The notes below the pieces were generated by a model. It was not told the origin of the DNA and did not search any database. It saw only the letters and a list, made by a program, of their open reading frames with translations. A stretch of DNA of 64,000 bases from NCBI RefSeq assembly GCF_900113715.1, contig NZ_FOQK01000009.1, forward strand, positions 50,711 to 114,710. Direction: 5' to 3'. Positions 43,491-52,256 of this stretch are shown here, piece by piece (within the stretch, counting starts at the first letter, position 1; each line of letters starts with the position of its first letter). The DNA comes from Pseudoselenomonas ruminantium (GTDB lineage: Bacteria > Bacillota > Negativicutes > Selenomonadales > Selenomonadaceae). The position numbers and the translations under genes were made by a program.

Positions 43491-43525
43491 AAACACCCTC
43501 CGGCATACTAGGCCCGGAGGGTGTT
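43491..43525 (-). terminator. Hairpin terminator between U32 and aminotransferase genes
   Basis: AAACACCCTCCGG, a 10-nt loop, CCGGAGGGTGTTT: a 13-bp stem with only a short T-run on the minus strand. Confidence 0.6.
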
Positions 43526-43541
43526 TTGTTTGTAGCAGTGT

Positions 43542-45491
43542 TTAGATGGAATTGCGGCTCTGGCGGAAGCGGAAGGTGCCGATACCAAGCTCGCGCGGGC
43601 CCTGTTTGAGCTCGTCAAGTTTTGACTGGTCAAATTCCTGACCGGCAGCCAGTGCATCAAGTGCTTCGCGATAGATTTTCGTGACCTTGCCCGTGAATTC
43701 CGGCGTGTAGTCCTGCGCCTCGATGCGGTAGGAGGCGATGCCGTTGAATTTCGCAAGATACGGATAGAGGCAGAGATCCTTGGCGAAATAGATATGGTTG
43801 CGGCCGAACTGGTCGATGCGGATGGAATGTTTTTCCTTGGCACTGTCCAACAGGGCATAGCGGCGGTCAAGCACCTCGGGGTTGTCGAGCTCGCTGTAAT
43901 GGGGCAGCGACATGCCCGGGATGTTGTGGTCGCAGATCATAGACTCATAGGAGCCATGGACGATGGTCTCGACGGGAAGCTCGGAGTTTTCGACAATCTC
44001 GCGCAGCTGCTCGAAGGAGAGCTCCAGCGAGGAGCAGGCCTGGGTAAGGCCATTTTCCTTGAGGAATTTGGCGGCCAGATGATTGAACAGGTTGAAGGAG
44101 ACATCGGCCTGGATCGGCAGCTTGGTGTACTGCTTGGCAAGCTTCAGCGAACCGAGGTTGCTGACCATGATGCCGTCGGCGGCAAGCTCCGGGCGTGAGG
44201 CAAGCGCCGTCAGGAACTGCTCAAGCTCGCCACATTCGCGGCGCATGGTCGTGCGCGGCGTATTGATGACGACTTTAGCCTTGCCCTTGGCATAGGCGAT
44301 GATGTCGGCGTATTCGGCCAGCGTCCATGGGTGGAACGGGCGGAAGGCCTCGCCGCCTACGTAGATGACATCGGCGCCGTTATCGACAGCAGCCTTTGCC
44401 GCGTCAAGGGTGTTCACGCGGACGCTCAGCGTGCGGTGAGCAGCGTTCTCCTTCTGGATGTCAGCTTCTTTCTTGAGGATCTCATCCTGGAAGCCAGCTT
44501 CCTTGACGGCATCGCTGAAGAAACGCGGTTCGCGTTCACCGGTCATGCCGATATCTTTCTTGGTCGGATTGCCAAAGGCAAAGGTGGTCGTGAAGTCCCG
44601 GGCGCGGTTCTCGTAGAGGTTCTTCCAGCCTTCCTCGTCAACTTGGTAGCCCATGGGGTCAGCCAGATAGGCATCGATGGCCTTGCGGTAGGTGGAGACG
44701 ATGCGGCGGATGAACGGTGCCGGACGCATGCGGCCTTCAATCTTGAACGAGAAGACGCCAGCCTGGATCAGCTGCGGGATCGCGCGGTACATGCACATAT
44801 CCTTGAGGGCCAGCTTGTAAGCGCCGTCGCTGTCCTTGTCCAGGACTTCGCCCGTTTCCTCGTCGATGAGGGAGTAAGCCCAGCGGCAGGGCTTAAGGCA
44901 GCGGCCGCGGTTGCCGCTCTGGCCGAAGACGACACCCGAGTGGATGCACTGGCCGCTTTCACTCATGCACATGTCGCCATGCATGAAGTATTCGACCTCG
45001 ATGCCCGTGCGCTCACGGAACAGGCTGAGCTCGGAAAGGGTCATCTCACGGCCGACAACGATGCGCGTGATGCCGTATTCCTTGAGCTTCTCGATGGCGT
45101 GCTCGTTGTGGGTGTTCATCATGACCGACGTATGGATGGGGATGTCGATACCCATCTCATGGACGAGCTCGAGAACGGCGAAATCCTGCACGAGCAGAGC
45201 GTCCGGCTTGATTTCGTTGAGGTAGGCGAGGTACTCGCGCAGGGCCGGGATCTCTTCGTCGCTGATGAGGTTGTTGAGGGTGATGTAGAGCTTGACATCA
45301 TGCTCATGGGTGTAGGCGATGGCCTTCTTGAGCATTTCGTTATCAAAGTTGAAATCGCCTTCGTGCATGCGCATATTGAAGTGCTTGCCGCCGAGGTAGC
45401 AGGCATCGGCACCGGACTCGACGCCGGCGACGAGCGCATCCCAAGTGCCGGCCGGAGCCAGCAGCTCTACCGATTTACGATTAAGAATCAT
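43542..45491 (-). CDS. Peptidase U32 family protein (RNA hydroxylation type)
   Basis: The 649-residue protein begins VELLAPAGTWDALVAGVESG and has the U32 block (EVEYFMHGDMCMSESGQC followed by the CRWAY cysteine). A second domain is related to C-terminal U32/DUF3656 modules. Proteins of this class (RlhA, TrhP) act in prephenate-dependent hydroxylation of 23S rRNA or tRNA rather than as peptidases. The last 30 residues include FDQSKLDEL, encoded across a TTGACTGGTCAA palindrome. Full length for the family. It is divergent from the MaoC-like gene. Confidence 0.85.
   Translation of the reverse strand: MILNRKSVELLAPAGTWDALVAGVESGADACYLGGKHFNMRMHEGDFNFDNEMLKKAIAYTHEHDVKLYITLNNLISDEEIPALREYLAYLNEIKPDALLVQDFAVLELVHEMGIDIPIHTSVMMNTHNEHAIEKLKEYGITRIVVGREMTLSELSLFRERTGIEVEYFMHGDMCMSESGQCIHSGVVFGQSGNRGRCLKPCRWAYSLIDEETGEVLDKDSDGAYKLALKDMCMYRAIPQLIQAGVFSFKIEGRMRPAPFIRRIVSTYRKAIDAYLADPMGYQVDEEGWKNLYENRARDFTTTFAFGNPTKKDIGMTGEREPRFFSDAVKEAGFQDEILKKEADIQKENAAHRTLSVRVNTLDAAKAAVDNGADVIYVGGEAFRPFHPWTLAEYADIIAYAKGKAKVVINTPRTTMRRECGELEQFLTALASRPELAADGIMVSNLGSLKLAKQYTKLPIQADVSFNLFNHLAAKFLKENGLTQACSSLELSFEQLREIVENSELPVETIVHGSYESMICDHNIPGMSLPHYSELDNPEVLDRRYALLDSAKEKHSIRIDQFGRNHIYFAKDLCLYPYLAKFNGIASYRIEAQDYTPEFTGKVTKIYREALDALAAGQEFDQSKLDELKQGPRELGIGTFRFRQSRNSI
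43622..43633. repeat. TTGACTGGTCAA palindrome inside the U32 gene
   Basis: A copy of the dispersed palindrome, in frame, encoding FDQS near the C terminus; a half-copy (CTGACC) follows. Confidence 0.7.
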
Positions 45492-45674
45492 GATATAAGT
45501 TAACTCCTTTAATAAACTTTCTTAATAACTAATAGACCTAATATATAAGTATAACAGGAATGATAGCAACCAGCAATAATCATATGTATGAATTCGGTCA
45601 ACTTTAAAATCAATACTAGGTTGACGAAAGGCGGCGCGGTGTTTATAATGAGATTGTTTGCAGGAGGTCAAGGG

Positions 45675-46238
45675 ATGGAGAAGAATCATTTGCGGGCGCT
45701 GGCTGAGGTGCTGGCGCGCCTGCAGGGAGAGCGGTTCGCTGGTGCTGTCATCATGCGTGCCGAGTGGTCACTGCTCCCCGCTGGCGAGGGGCAGACCGAG
45801 GCGCTGCGGGTGCTGAGAGACCGGCATGGCCTTATGACAGTTTGCTGCCAGGCCGCTGGGGAGCAGCTGCTGGTGACCATGCTGCTGGGGCATGAGCCGG
45901 TGCGTCCGGCCGTTGACATGTCAACATCTGACAAGTCAGATCTGACATGTCAGATGGCCGGGCGGGAGCGGTGGAGGATCTCTGCCGCTGAAGTCCGGGC
46001 GTTTGCGGCAGCCGTCGGCGATGGAAACAGCATCCATCAAGGGGATGCTCCTGTGATCCCAGGACTGCTGCTGCTGGAAAAGCTCCTTGCGCAGCGTCCC
46101 TTGGGGGCAGCGAAGCTGGTGCTGCGCTTTTTCCATGCAGCGTATGCGGGTTTTGTGTTTGTGGACTGGCCAAGCGGGCGGCTTTGGCAGGAGGAGCGCT
46201 GTACAGCGGCGTTTGCTTGGCAGGAAATCAAGGTATAG
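45675..46238 (+). CDS. MaoC-like hot-dog fold protein
   Basis: The 187-residue protein has a poorly conserved N-terminal half. The C-terminal half reads ISAAEVRAFAAAVGDGNSIH, then VIPGLLLLEKLL, the hydratase pattern of MaoC enzymes (the active-site D/H are present). The two parts are joined by a linker, DMSTSDKSDLTCQ, encoded by three tandem TTGAC-NN-GTCAR palindromes (45913-45953). AGGAGG lies 7 nt before 45675. bioY follows by 20 bp, suggesting a role in acyl-thioester or biotin-related metabolism. The exact substrate is unknown. Confidence 0.65.
   Translation: MEKNHLRALAEVLARLQGERFAGAVIMRAEWSLLPAGEGQTEALRVLRDRHGLMTVCCQAAGEQLLVTMLLGHEPVRPAVDMSTSDKSDLTCQMAGRERWRISAAEVRAFAAAVGDGNSIHQGDAPVIPGLLLLEKLLAQRPLGAAKLVLRFFHAAYAGFVFVDWPSGRLWQEERCTAAFAWQEIKV
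45913..45953. repeat. Three tandem TTGAC-NN-GTCAR palindromes inside the MaoC-like gene
   Basis: Units start at 45913 (centre AT), 45928 (AA) and 45942 (AT) with steps of 15 and 14 bp. The reading frame remains open through all three. Confidence 0.8.
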
Positions 46239-46257
46239 GTTAAGGCAGGTCTTTATT

Positions 46258-46824
46258 ATGCAGAAAGAAACAGTAATGGTATTACCAGAAGAAAAATTCA
46301 CGGTGCGGCAGATGACGAAGATGGCTCTTTGTCTGGCCTTCTGCTGTGTATCGGCGTTCATCTCGTTCCCGCTGCCGTTCACGCCAGGGCTCGTGACCGC
46401 GCTGACCGTTGCGCTTACGGTGACGGCGCTCGTGCTGCCGCCAAAACTTACCTTTATCACGATTGCGGCCTATGTGTTCTTAGGGGCCGTGGGCTTGCCG
46501 GTGTTCCCCGGCGGCATGGGCGGCCTTGGCCGTCTCCTGGGGCCGACGGGCGGCTTTTACTTCGGCTGGCCCTTTGTCTGCCTGCTGGTCAGCCTGCTCA
46601 AGGGAAAGGCCGTCGGCTTTCGCCGCTATGCGCTGGTGGCAGTGCTCGTCGGTGTGCCGCTGACCTATGTGGGCGGCTTGATCTCGATGATGCTCGTCAT
46701 GCAGGTCGGGCTTTGGCAGGGACTCATCATGGCGGTGTTTCCCTTCATCCCCGGCGATATCATGAAGGCTCTCTTAGCGGCATTCATCGGCGTGCGGGTC
46801 AACAAGATGCTCGCAAACCTCTGA
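46258..46824 (+). CDS. bioY: BioY biotin transporter (ECF S component)
   Basis: The 188-residue protein has six hydrophobic segments and the BioY landmarks FPLPFTPGLVTALTVALT, YVFLGAVGLPVFPGGMGGLG and LGPTGGFYFGWPF, ending in FIPGDIMKALLAAFIGV. It is the substrate-capture subunit for biotin in the inner membrane. The general ECF ATPase/T module is not seen next to it; the adjacent cbiQ/cbiO are on the opposite strand and belong to the cobalt system. AAGGCAGG precedes the ATG at 46258. Confidence 0.93.
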   Translation: MQKETVMVLPEEKFTVRQMTKMALCLAFCCVSAFISFPLPFTPGLVTALTVALTVTALVLPPKLTFITIAAYVFLGAVGLPVFPGGMGGLGRLLGPTGGFYFGWPFVCLLVSLLKGKAVGFRRYALVAVLVGVPLTYVGGLISMMLVMQVGLWQGLIMAVFPFIPGDIMKALLAAFIGVRVNKMLANL

Positions 46825-46848
46825 GTTTTGGCGCAGAGGTGGCGCTTG

Positions 46849-47520
46849 TCATGCCTGCGTCTGTAGCTGGTGGTCAGCGGTGAGCGTGAATGTCCTGGCC
46901 GCGAGCGTCCGGGCAAGGCCTGCGTCATGCGTGGCGACAATCAGGGTCTTGCCCGCAGCCTGCAGGGCTTGCAGGAATTCCTGCAGCCAGGCTTGGGCTT
47001 TCTCATCGAGGGCGCTGAGGGGCTCGTCGAAGACCCAGATGCTAGGATTCATAGTCAATATGGCGGCGATAGCCGCCTTTTTCTTTTCGCCGCCCGATAG
47101 GGTATAGGGCGCGCGCTGGCGCAGATGAGCGAGCTCGAGCAGCTCCAGGGCATCATCGACGCGGCGCTTGATTTCAGCGGGGGCAAGGCCCATCTGCTCA
47201 GGACCGAAGGCGAGTTCCTCGGCGACGCTGCCGCAGAAAAGCTGCGCGTCAGGATTCTGCCAGACAAAGCCCACCTGCTGATGGAACCATTTGGAGTAGC
47301 GATGGTCGCGCATTCTGCCCGCGGTGATCTCGGTGCCGAGGAACTGATAGGTACCAAGCTCGGGATAGATGAGACCGTTCAGCATGCGCAGCAGCGTGGA
47401 TTTGCCTGCCCCGTTGGGGCCGCGCAGGAGAACTGTATCGCCCTTGGCGATGGTGAAGTTGATATGACGCAGTACGGGCTCGCCTTCGTAGGCATAGCAG
47501 ACATCAGCAAAGCGGATCAT
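46849..47520 (-). CDS. cbiO: Cobalt ECF transporter ATPase CbiO
   Basis: The 223-residue ABC ATPase has Walker A GPNGAGKSTLL, signature LSGGEKKKAAIAAIL, Walker B SIWVFDEPLSALD and the switch His in VATHD. It overlaps cbiQ by 4 bp on the minus strand. It powers cobalt uptake with CbiM and CbiQ. Confidence 0.9.
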   Translation of the reverse strand: MIRFADVCYAYEGEPVLRHINFTIAKGDTVLLRGPNGAGKSTLLRMLNGLIYPELGTYQFLGTEITAGRMRDHRYSKWFHQQVGFVWQNPDAQLFCGSVAEELAFGPEQMGLAPAEIKRRVDDALELLELAHLRQRAPYTLSGGEKKKAAIAAILTMNPSIWVFDEPLSALDEKAQAWLQEFLQALQAAGKTLIVATHDAGLARTLAARTFTLTADHQLQTQA

Positions 47521-48317
47521 AGGATAACCTCCAGACGCAGGAAAAGATAAAGATAACCGAAAAGAATCAGGATGAGCAGAGTGTCGCCGCGGCAGAACGC
47601 CATGCGGCGGGCTGGCAGGTATTCGCCGGTGAAGCAGCGGCAGGTCATCGCCTCATACATGTCGGCTGACATTTTCTGCGAGCGCAGCAGCAGCGTGCCC
47701 AGGATGCCGCCGATGGCTCGCTGCTTATGCGGGTTGCTGCCGACGGAGCGCAGCTTGAGCGCTGTCAGCATATCGCTGGCAATCTCGCCGAGCAGGATGA
47801 TATAGCGCAGCGTCGTGTCCAAGAGAAAGATGACCGTTTGCGGCACGTGGAAGGCACGCAGGGCCGCCGTGATGTCGTTCCCCGGCAGGAAGGCCCGCAG
47901 GATGGCCAGGGCGGTGACGGACAGGAAGGTCTTGGCCGGCAGCAGCAGGACGAGCGGGCCGCTGCCGAGCCAGAGGGCGGGCAGGATGAGCAGCAGGGTG
48001 AAGAGTGCGGCGGCAAAGGCCGTCTGGAGTGCCTGCCGCAGCATATGCCCTGGCAGCAGGCAGAGCACGACAAGGGTGAGTGCCAGCTGGCAGAGCAGGA
48101 AGGCCGCGGTGTGGGCGGCTGCGCAGCATAGCAGCCAGAAGAACAGGAAACAGAGCGCGCACGGAGCCGAGACGGAACGGCTCCCAGCGGCGCATTGCTG
48201 ACGGAGGGTGAGCAGCACGGTCAGTACACGCAAAAGAGACCGGGAGATGAAATAGTCCCGGTCCCGATTTGGCTGATAGTGTTCTTCCTGTGTTGCCCAT
48301 GGAGGAAGTTTCAACAT
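47517..48317 (-). CDS. cbiQ: Cobalt ECF transporter T component CbiQ
   Basis: The 266-residue inner-membrane protein has five or six hydrophobic helices and the coupling-helix region DMLTALKLRSVG and MYEAMTCRCFTGEYLPAR (the ARS/ARG-type motifs of T components). It overlaps cbiO and follows cbiM by 12 bp. It transmits ATP hydrolysis to CbiM. Confidence 0.9.
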   Translation of the reverse strand: MLKLPPWATQEEHYQPNRDRDYFISRSLLRVLTVLLTLRQQCAAGSRSVSAPCALCFLFFWLLCCAAAHTAAFLLCQLALTLVVLCLLPGHMLRQALQTAFAAALFTLLLILPALWLGSGPLVLLLPAKTFLSVTALAILRAFLPGNDITAALRAFHVPQTVIFLLDTTLRYIILLGEIASDMLTALKLRSVGSNPHKQRAIGGILGTLLLRSQKMSADMYEAMTCRCFTGEYLPARRMAFCRGDTLLILILFGYLYLFLRLEVIL

Positions 48318-48329
48318 GCAATAAGCCCC

Positions 48330-49343
48330 TTAGTGTTTGGCGATGGATGTGTCATAATCGGTTGGCGTGTGGAAGAAGGAGGCGAAGGCCTTGAAGGCGA
48401 GCACCAGGAGCGCTGTGCCGATGATGGCGGACAGGATATAGCCGAAGGATTCGGGCAGGCCGGCGATGGCATAATCGGGGAACAGGGCGTCAAAGGTGAA
48501 GCCATCCTCCATGCCAGCTGGCGTATAGCCAAGTGCAGAGCCGAGGAAATCCTGCTCTGCGAGCTCCTCGGGGTCCCATTCCCCCCAGGCGGTACCCGTG
48601 GCGAGCAGCCCCAGCGGCGTGCCGAGGATCAGCAGACCGAGAAGGCCGTAGACAGCCTTGCTGCCCTGGGACTCGTAGCCATCTGTTGCCAGAAGCGCGG
48701 GAGAAGCCTGCTTCAGGAAGGCCAGGATGGCTGTGGTGAAGACGACCTCTGCAAGACCGAAAAGCGTCAGGTGGCCGGCCATCATCGCGGGGACGGAAAC
48801 TGACAGCGGATACGGGCAATAGAGGGCATGGCCTGCGGCGTCCGTGAAGAGCAGCGGCTGGATGCCGAACTCGATGGCGGCGCAGAGTGCGGCCAGATTG
48901 ATGCCGGCATATGCACCGATACCAGCGGCGACGAGTTCATGCTGGGGCATAGCCTTCTTCAGGAGCTGATAGATGGCCCAGCCGGCAAGCGGCATGACAA
49001 ATGCCATGTTGAAGCAGTTGGCACCGAAAGCCAGCAGTCCGCCGTCGCCGAAGAAGAGCGCCTGCACGAACAGGGCGACGCTGACGGCAAGGCAGGCCGA
49101 CCAGGGGCCAAACATGATGGCCAGCAGCACGGCGCCGACGGCGTGGCCAGTCGTGCCGCCCGGCAGCGGCAGGTTGAACATCATACCGAGGAATGAAAAG
49201 GCCGCGCCAATTCCCAGCAGCGGCATTTTTTCCCTGGGAATTTCCTGTTTGACTTTTTGCACGGCCAGCCACCAGACCGGTGCCATGACAGCGCCGAATA
49301 CAGCGCAGGTAGACGGGCTTAGGTAATTTTCTGGAATGTGCAT
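48330..49343 (-). CDS. cbiM: Cobalt transporter CbiM with fused PDGLE (CbiN-like) domain
   Basis: The 337-residue protein starts MHIPENYLSPSTC, the conserved N-terminal Met-His that ligates cobalt. Membrane helices contain NLPLPGGTTGHAVGAVLLA and FGANCFNMAFVMPLAG. The C-terminal 110 residues (LFPDYAIAGLPESFGYILS) correspond to the PDGLE/CbiN-type module, so a separate cbiN is not needed. The start at 49343 has AGGAG 7 nt upstream. The operon cbiMQO is divergent from the cobalamin riboswitch and mutAB, matching supply of cobalt for B12. Confidence 0.92.
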   Translation of the reverse strand: MHIPENYLSPSTCAVFGAVMAPVWWLAVQKVKQEIPREKMPLLGIGAAFSFLGMMFNLPLPGGTTGHAVGAVLLAIMFGPWSACLAVSVALFVQALFFGDGGLLAFGANCFNMAFVMPLAGWAIYQLLKKAMPQHELVAAGIGAYAGINLAALCAAIEFGIQPLLFTDAAGHALYCPYPLSVSVPAMMAGHLTLFGLAEVVFTTAILAFLKQASPALLATDGYESQGSKAVYGLLGLLILGTPLGLLATGTAWGEWDPEELAEQDFLGSALGYTPAGMEDGFTFDALFPDYAIAGLPESFGYILSAIIGTALLVLAFKAFASFFHTPTDYDTSIAKH

Positions 49344-49473
49344 ACTATCACTCCTAACATACATATAAGAAAGCAATAAGACCATAATATAGTTTCAGTT
49401 TAAAGGATTTTTGCAGAATTTGTAAGCCCCGTGGGGGGATGTGATTTTGCCTTGTGAATTTTTTCGGGAAAAT

Positions 49474-49502
49474 TTGACAATTAGTCCAAACAATAGTAAA
49501 AT
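49474..49502 (+). promoter_or_regulatory. Promoter of the riboswitch-mut transcript
   Basis: TTGACA (49474-49479), a 17-bp spacer and TAAAAT (49497-49502), about 25 bp before the aptamer. Confidence 0.8.
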
Positions 49503-49524
49503 AAATGACAGTTAAAAAAGAATA

Positions 49525-49705
49525 TCGCGATTGGATCAGGTGTCGCAAGACTTAATAGGGAAGCCGGTAAAATCCGGCGCGGTCCCGCCACTGTAACAGC
49601 GAGCGACTCCGCAGATATGTCACTGGAGAGGGAAAAAGCCTCTTTGGGAAGGCGCGGAGGAGCGATGAACTGGAGCCAGGAGAACTGCCTGATTGACGAT
49701 CACCG
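49525..49705 (+). promoter_or_regulatory. Cobalamin riboswitch
   Basis: The conserved adenosylcobalamin aptamer core is seen: GGGAAGCCGGTAAAATCCGG, then CGCGGTCCCGCCACTGTAA, and the B12 box GAGCCAGGAGAACTGCCTG near 49673-49691. It lies in the mutA 5' leader, about 355 bp before the mutA start codon. The ends of the aptamer are approximate. Confidence 0.95.
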
Positions 49706-49962
49706 TTTGACCTGCGAGCGATGGGGATGGGGATCTTGGACGATTTAGTTTAGAAAGAGTCAGGCTTTTACCTGACCGTTAGAACTGAATGTTTTTCAAG
49801 ATGAGCCTATTTCCGCATGCAGCAGGGAATGGGCTCATTGTGGTATGTATTCTCGCTGTTCTTGACTTTAGGCGAAAGGTTTTTCCTCATGGAATTTTCT
49901 GTGGGGAAGAAATTGCTCATACATTTCATTCAGTTCTATGTATTGGCTGCCTTTGTTGCAGC
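49706..49962 (+). other. Long leader between cobalamin aptamer and terminator
   Basis: It contains small hairpins (GTCAGG/CCTGAC near 49760-49776; ATGAGCC.../GGCTCAT near 49800-49839) but no convincing ORF; the open frames lack ribosome-binding sites and family patterns. It is probably the riboswitch expression platform or a long 5' untranslated region. Confidence 0.5.
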
Positions 49963-50004
49963 AAGGGTCTCGATTTGTGGAAGGATCGAGACCCTTCTTT
50001 TTTT
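49963..50004 (+). terminator. Intrinsic terminator upstream of mutA
   Basis: AAGGGTCTCGAT, 10 nt, ATCGAGACCCTT, then CTTTTTTTT: a perfect 12-bp stem with an eight-T run. It ends 56 bp before the mutA start codon with no clear promoter in between. Confidence 0.9.
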
Positions 50005-50060
50005 GCCTGGGCGGATGAAATGGAGCATATATTATTCTACCTTTAAAGGGGGAAATGTAT

Positions 50061-52256
50061 ATGAGTAATGAAACAAAGACACAGGCAGAGTCGGAACTCG
50101 ACCTGCAGGCCATTCTGAAGAAGGCCGAGCAGCAGACCGAGTTCCCCGATGTCCCGCTCGACGAATTCACGCCGCCGACGTACGAAGAGTGGAAGGAGAA
50201 CTGTATCACGCTCCTGAAGGGAGCACCCTTTGAGAAGAAGATGTTCACCAAGACCTACGAGGGAATCACCTTTGACCCGATGTACTTCCGCAATACCACC
50301 GAGGAAATCCTTCCACGCACGTCTTTCCCCGGCATGGATGATTTCCTGCGCGGCTCCCGTCCCAATGGCTATATCAAGTCGCCTTGGGGGATCGCCCAGG
50401 CCTGCGATGAGACGATGCCGGCAGAGAACAATGAGCTGCTGAAATACGAGCTGGAAAAAGGCTCGACAATCTATCATATCAAACTTGACCAGTCAACCTT
50501 GACCGGTCAGGATGCACGCGAGGCGGAAAAGCCGGGCGATGAGGGCTGCAGCGTAACGACGCTGGACGATATGCATGTACTGCTCGATGGACTCAAGCTC
50601 GACGAGCAGCCGCTCTACCTCTATGCCGGCCAGACAGCACTGCCGTTGCTGGCGATGGTGGCGGCTGTGCGCCGGGCATCGGGGAAAGACATGCAGGCGG
50701 TCTGCGGCTTTATCGGTGCTGATCCCATTGGCGAGCTGGCCGAGCGGGGAACCCTGTCGGCAGCCCTCAGCGATCGCTATGACGAAATGGCGGAGTGCGC
50801 CAAATGGGCAATCGCCAATGCGCCGGGGCTGCGCACCATCATGGTCCGCAGCGACGTTTACAGCCGTGGCGGTGCCAGCGATATCCAGGAGGCATCCTAT
50901 ACAATCGATACGGCGGTCACCTATCTGCGGGAGCTGCAGAAACGGGGGCTCTCCATTGATGAGGCGGCCAGCCAGATCATGTTCGGCTTTTCCATGGGGG
51001 CCAATTTCTTCCTGCAGATTGCCAAGCTCCGCGCCATGCGGCCAATCTGGGCCCAGATCATCGCGGCCTTTGGCGGCAATACCGAGTCCCAGCGCATGCA
51101 TGTCCATGCCCGTCCGGCACTCTTTTTTAAGACGGTCTATGACCCCTATGTCAACATGCTTCGCAATACTACGGAAATCTTCTCGGGAGTCGTTGGCGGC
51201 ATCGATTCCTTCGAGAACGCGCCCTTTGATGAGCCCATCCGCAAGGGAGATGTGTTCTCGCGCCGCATCGCCCGCAATGTACAGGTCATCCTGCAGGAGG
51301 AATTCGGTCTGCTGCAGCCAATCGACCCCGCTGGCGGTTCGTGGGCGGTGGAGACGCTGACGAAGCAGGTCAAGGAAAAAATCTGGGAGGCCTTCCAGAC
51401 GGTGGAGGGTGCAGGCGGTATTGTCGAGGCGCTGAAGGCGGGCAAACCCCAGCAGGCCATCGGCGAAGTGCTGGCGGAGCGGTTCAAGAACGCCGAGCTG
51501 CGGCGTGACCGTATCGTTGGCAATAACATGTATCCGAATATGACGGAGAAACTGCTCGATCCGCGCACGGAGGACTGGACGGAAAACAAAAAAGCGCGTA
51601 CCGAGGCAATTGAAGCGTATCTTGCTGATATCGATGGCAAATACCGTGAGGAGAAGCTGTCGGCGCTGGCGGCTGCTAAAGCCGATTATGTGACGGCGGC
51701 TATTGCGGCAGCTGAGGCGGGCGCGACACTCTCCGAGCTTTGGGCGGCTTTGCCGAAGACGGATGAGGTGCCAAGCGTCGAGAAAATCGCGCCGCATCGC
51801 TGGAGCGAGCGCTTTGAGGCTCTGCGCCATCGTACGGAAAAATACGCCGCGGAAAAGGGCGATAACGTGCGCATTTTCCTTGCCAATATGGGGCCGATTC
51901 CGCAGCATAAGGCAAGAGCGGACTTTACCACGGGCTTTTTGCAGGTCGGTGCCTTCGAGGTACTGCGCAACGATGGCTTCAAGACGACGGACGAGGCTGC
52001 TGCTGCTGCCGCTGAATCCGGGGCCGATGCCGTGGTCATCTGCTCGACGGATGCGACCTATCCGGAAATCGTTCCCGATTTAGCGCCGAAACTTCATAAA
52101 GTGCTGCCAGAGGCGACGGTCTATCTGGCCGGTGCTGCACCGAAAGATTTGCTCGAAACGTATAACGAGGCGGGCATCGATGATTATATTTCGGTACGGG
52201 CCAATTGTTACAAAATCCTGCAATTCCTGCAGCAGAAGAAAGGAATGATGGCATAA
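50061..52256 (+). CDS. mutA: Methylmalonyl-CoA mutase small subunit
   Basis: The 731-residue small (beta) subunit has the mutase TIM-barrel domain (for example [19 protein letters not shown]-type motif [15 protein letters not shown]) and a C-terminal B12-like domain (about 600-731). The DxHxxG motif of true B12 binders is absent from this subunit, as expected. It partners with MutB to interconvert succinyl-CoA and methylmalonyl-CoA on the way to propionate. A short loop, LDQSTLTGQ, is encoded by two tandem palindromes at 50485-50510. Start at 50061 (ribosome site GGGGG at proper distance). The gene overlaps mutB by 1 nt. Confidence 0.95.
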   Translation: MSNETKTQAESELDLQAILKKAEQQTEFPDVPLDEFTPPTYEEWKENCITLLKGAPFEKKMFTKTYEGITFDPMYFRNTTEEILPRTSFPGMDDFLRGSRPNGYIKSPWGIAQACDETMPAENNELLKYELEKGSTIYHIKLDQSTLTGQDAREAEKPGDEGCSVTTLDDMHVLLDGLKLDEQPLYLYAGQTALPLLAMVAAVRRASGKDMQAVCGFIGADPIGELAERGTLSAALSDRYDEMAECAKWAIANAPGLRTIMVRSDVYSRGGASDIQEASYTIDTAVTYLRELQKRGLSIDEAASQIMFGFSMGANFFLQIAKLRAMRPIWAQIIAAFGGNTESQRMHVHARPALFFKTVYDPYVNMLRNTTEIFSGVVGGIDSFENAPFDEPIRKGDVFSRRIARNVQVILQEEFGLLQPIDPAGGSWAVETLTKQVKEKIWEAFQTVEGAGGIVEALKAGKPQQAIGEVLAERFKNAELRRDRIVGNNMYPNMTEKLLDPRTEDWTENKKARTEAIEAYLADIDGKYREEKLSALAAAKADYVTAAIAAAEAGATLSELWAALPKTDEVPSVEKIAPHRWSERFEALRHRTEKYAAEKGDNVRIFLANMGPIPQHKARADFTTGFLQVGAFEVLRNDGFKTTDEAAAAAAESGADAVVICSTDATYPEIVPDLAPKLHKVLPEATVYLAGAAPKDLLETYNEAGIDDYISVRANCYKILQFLQQKKGMMA
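50485..50510. repeat. Two tandem TTGAC-NN-GTCAR palindromes inside mutA
   Basis: TTGACCAGTCAA (50485-50496) and TTGACCGGTCAG (50499-50510), 14 bp apart, in frame. Confidence 0.8.

Noticed and set aside
42367..43545. Plus-strand 392-codon frame over the class III aminotransferase
   Set aside because: Antisense shadow of a gene with clear PLP motifs.
44331..45503. Plus-strand 390-codon frame over the U32 gene
   Set aside because: Antisense shadow; U32 motifs are on the minus strand.
49789..50068. Two overlapping small frames in the mutA leader
   Set aside because: No ribosome-binding sites, they run through the terminator hairpin, and they resemble no family.
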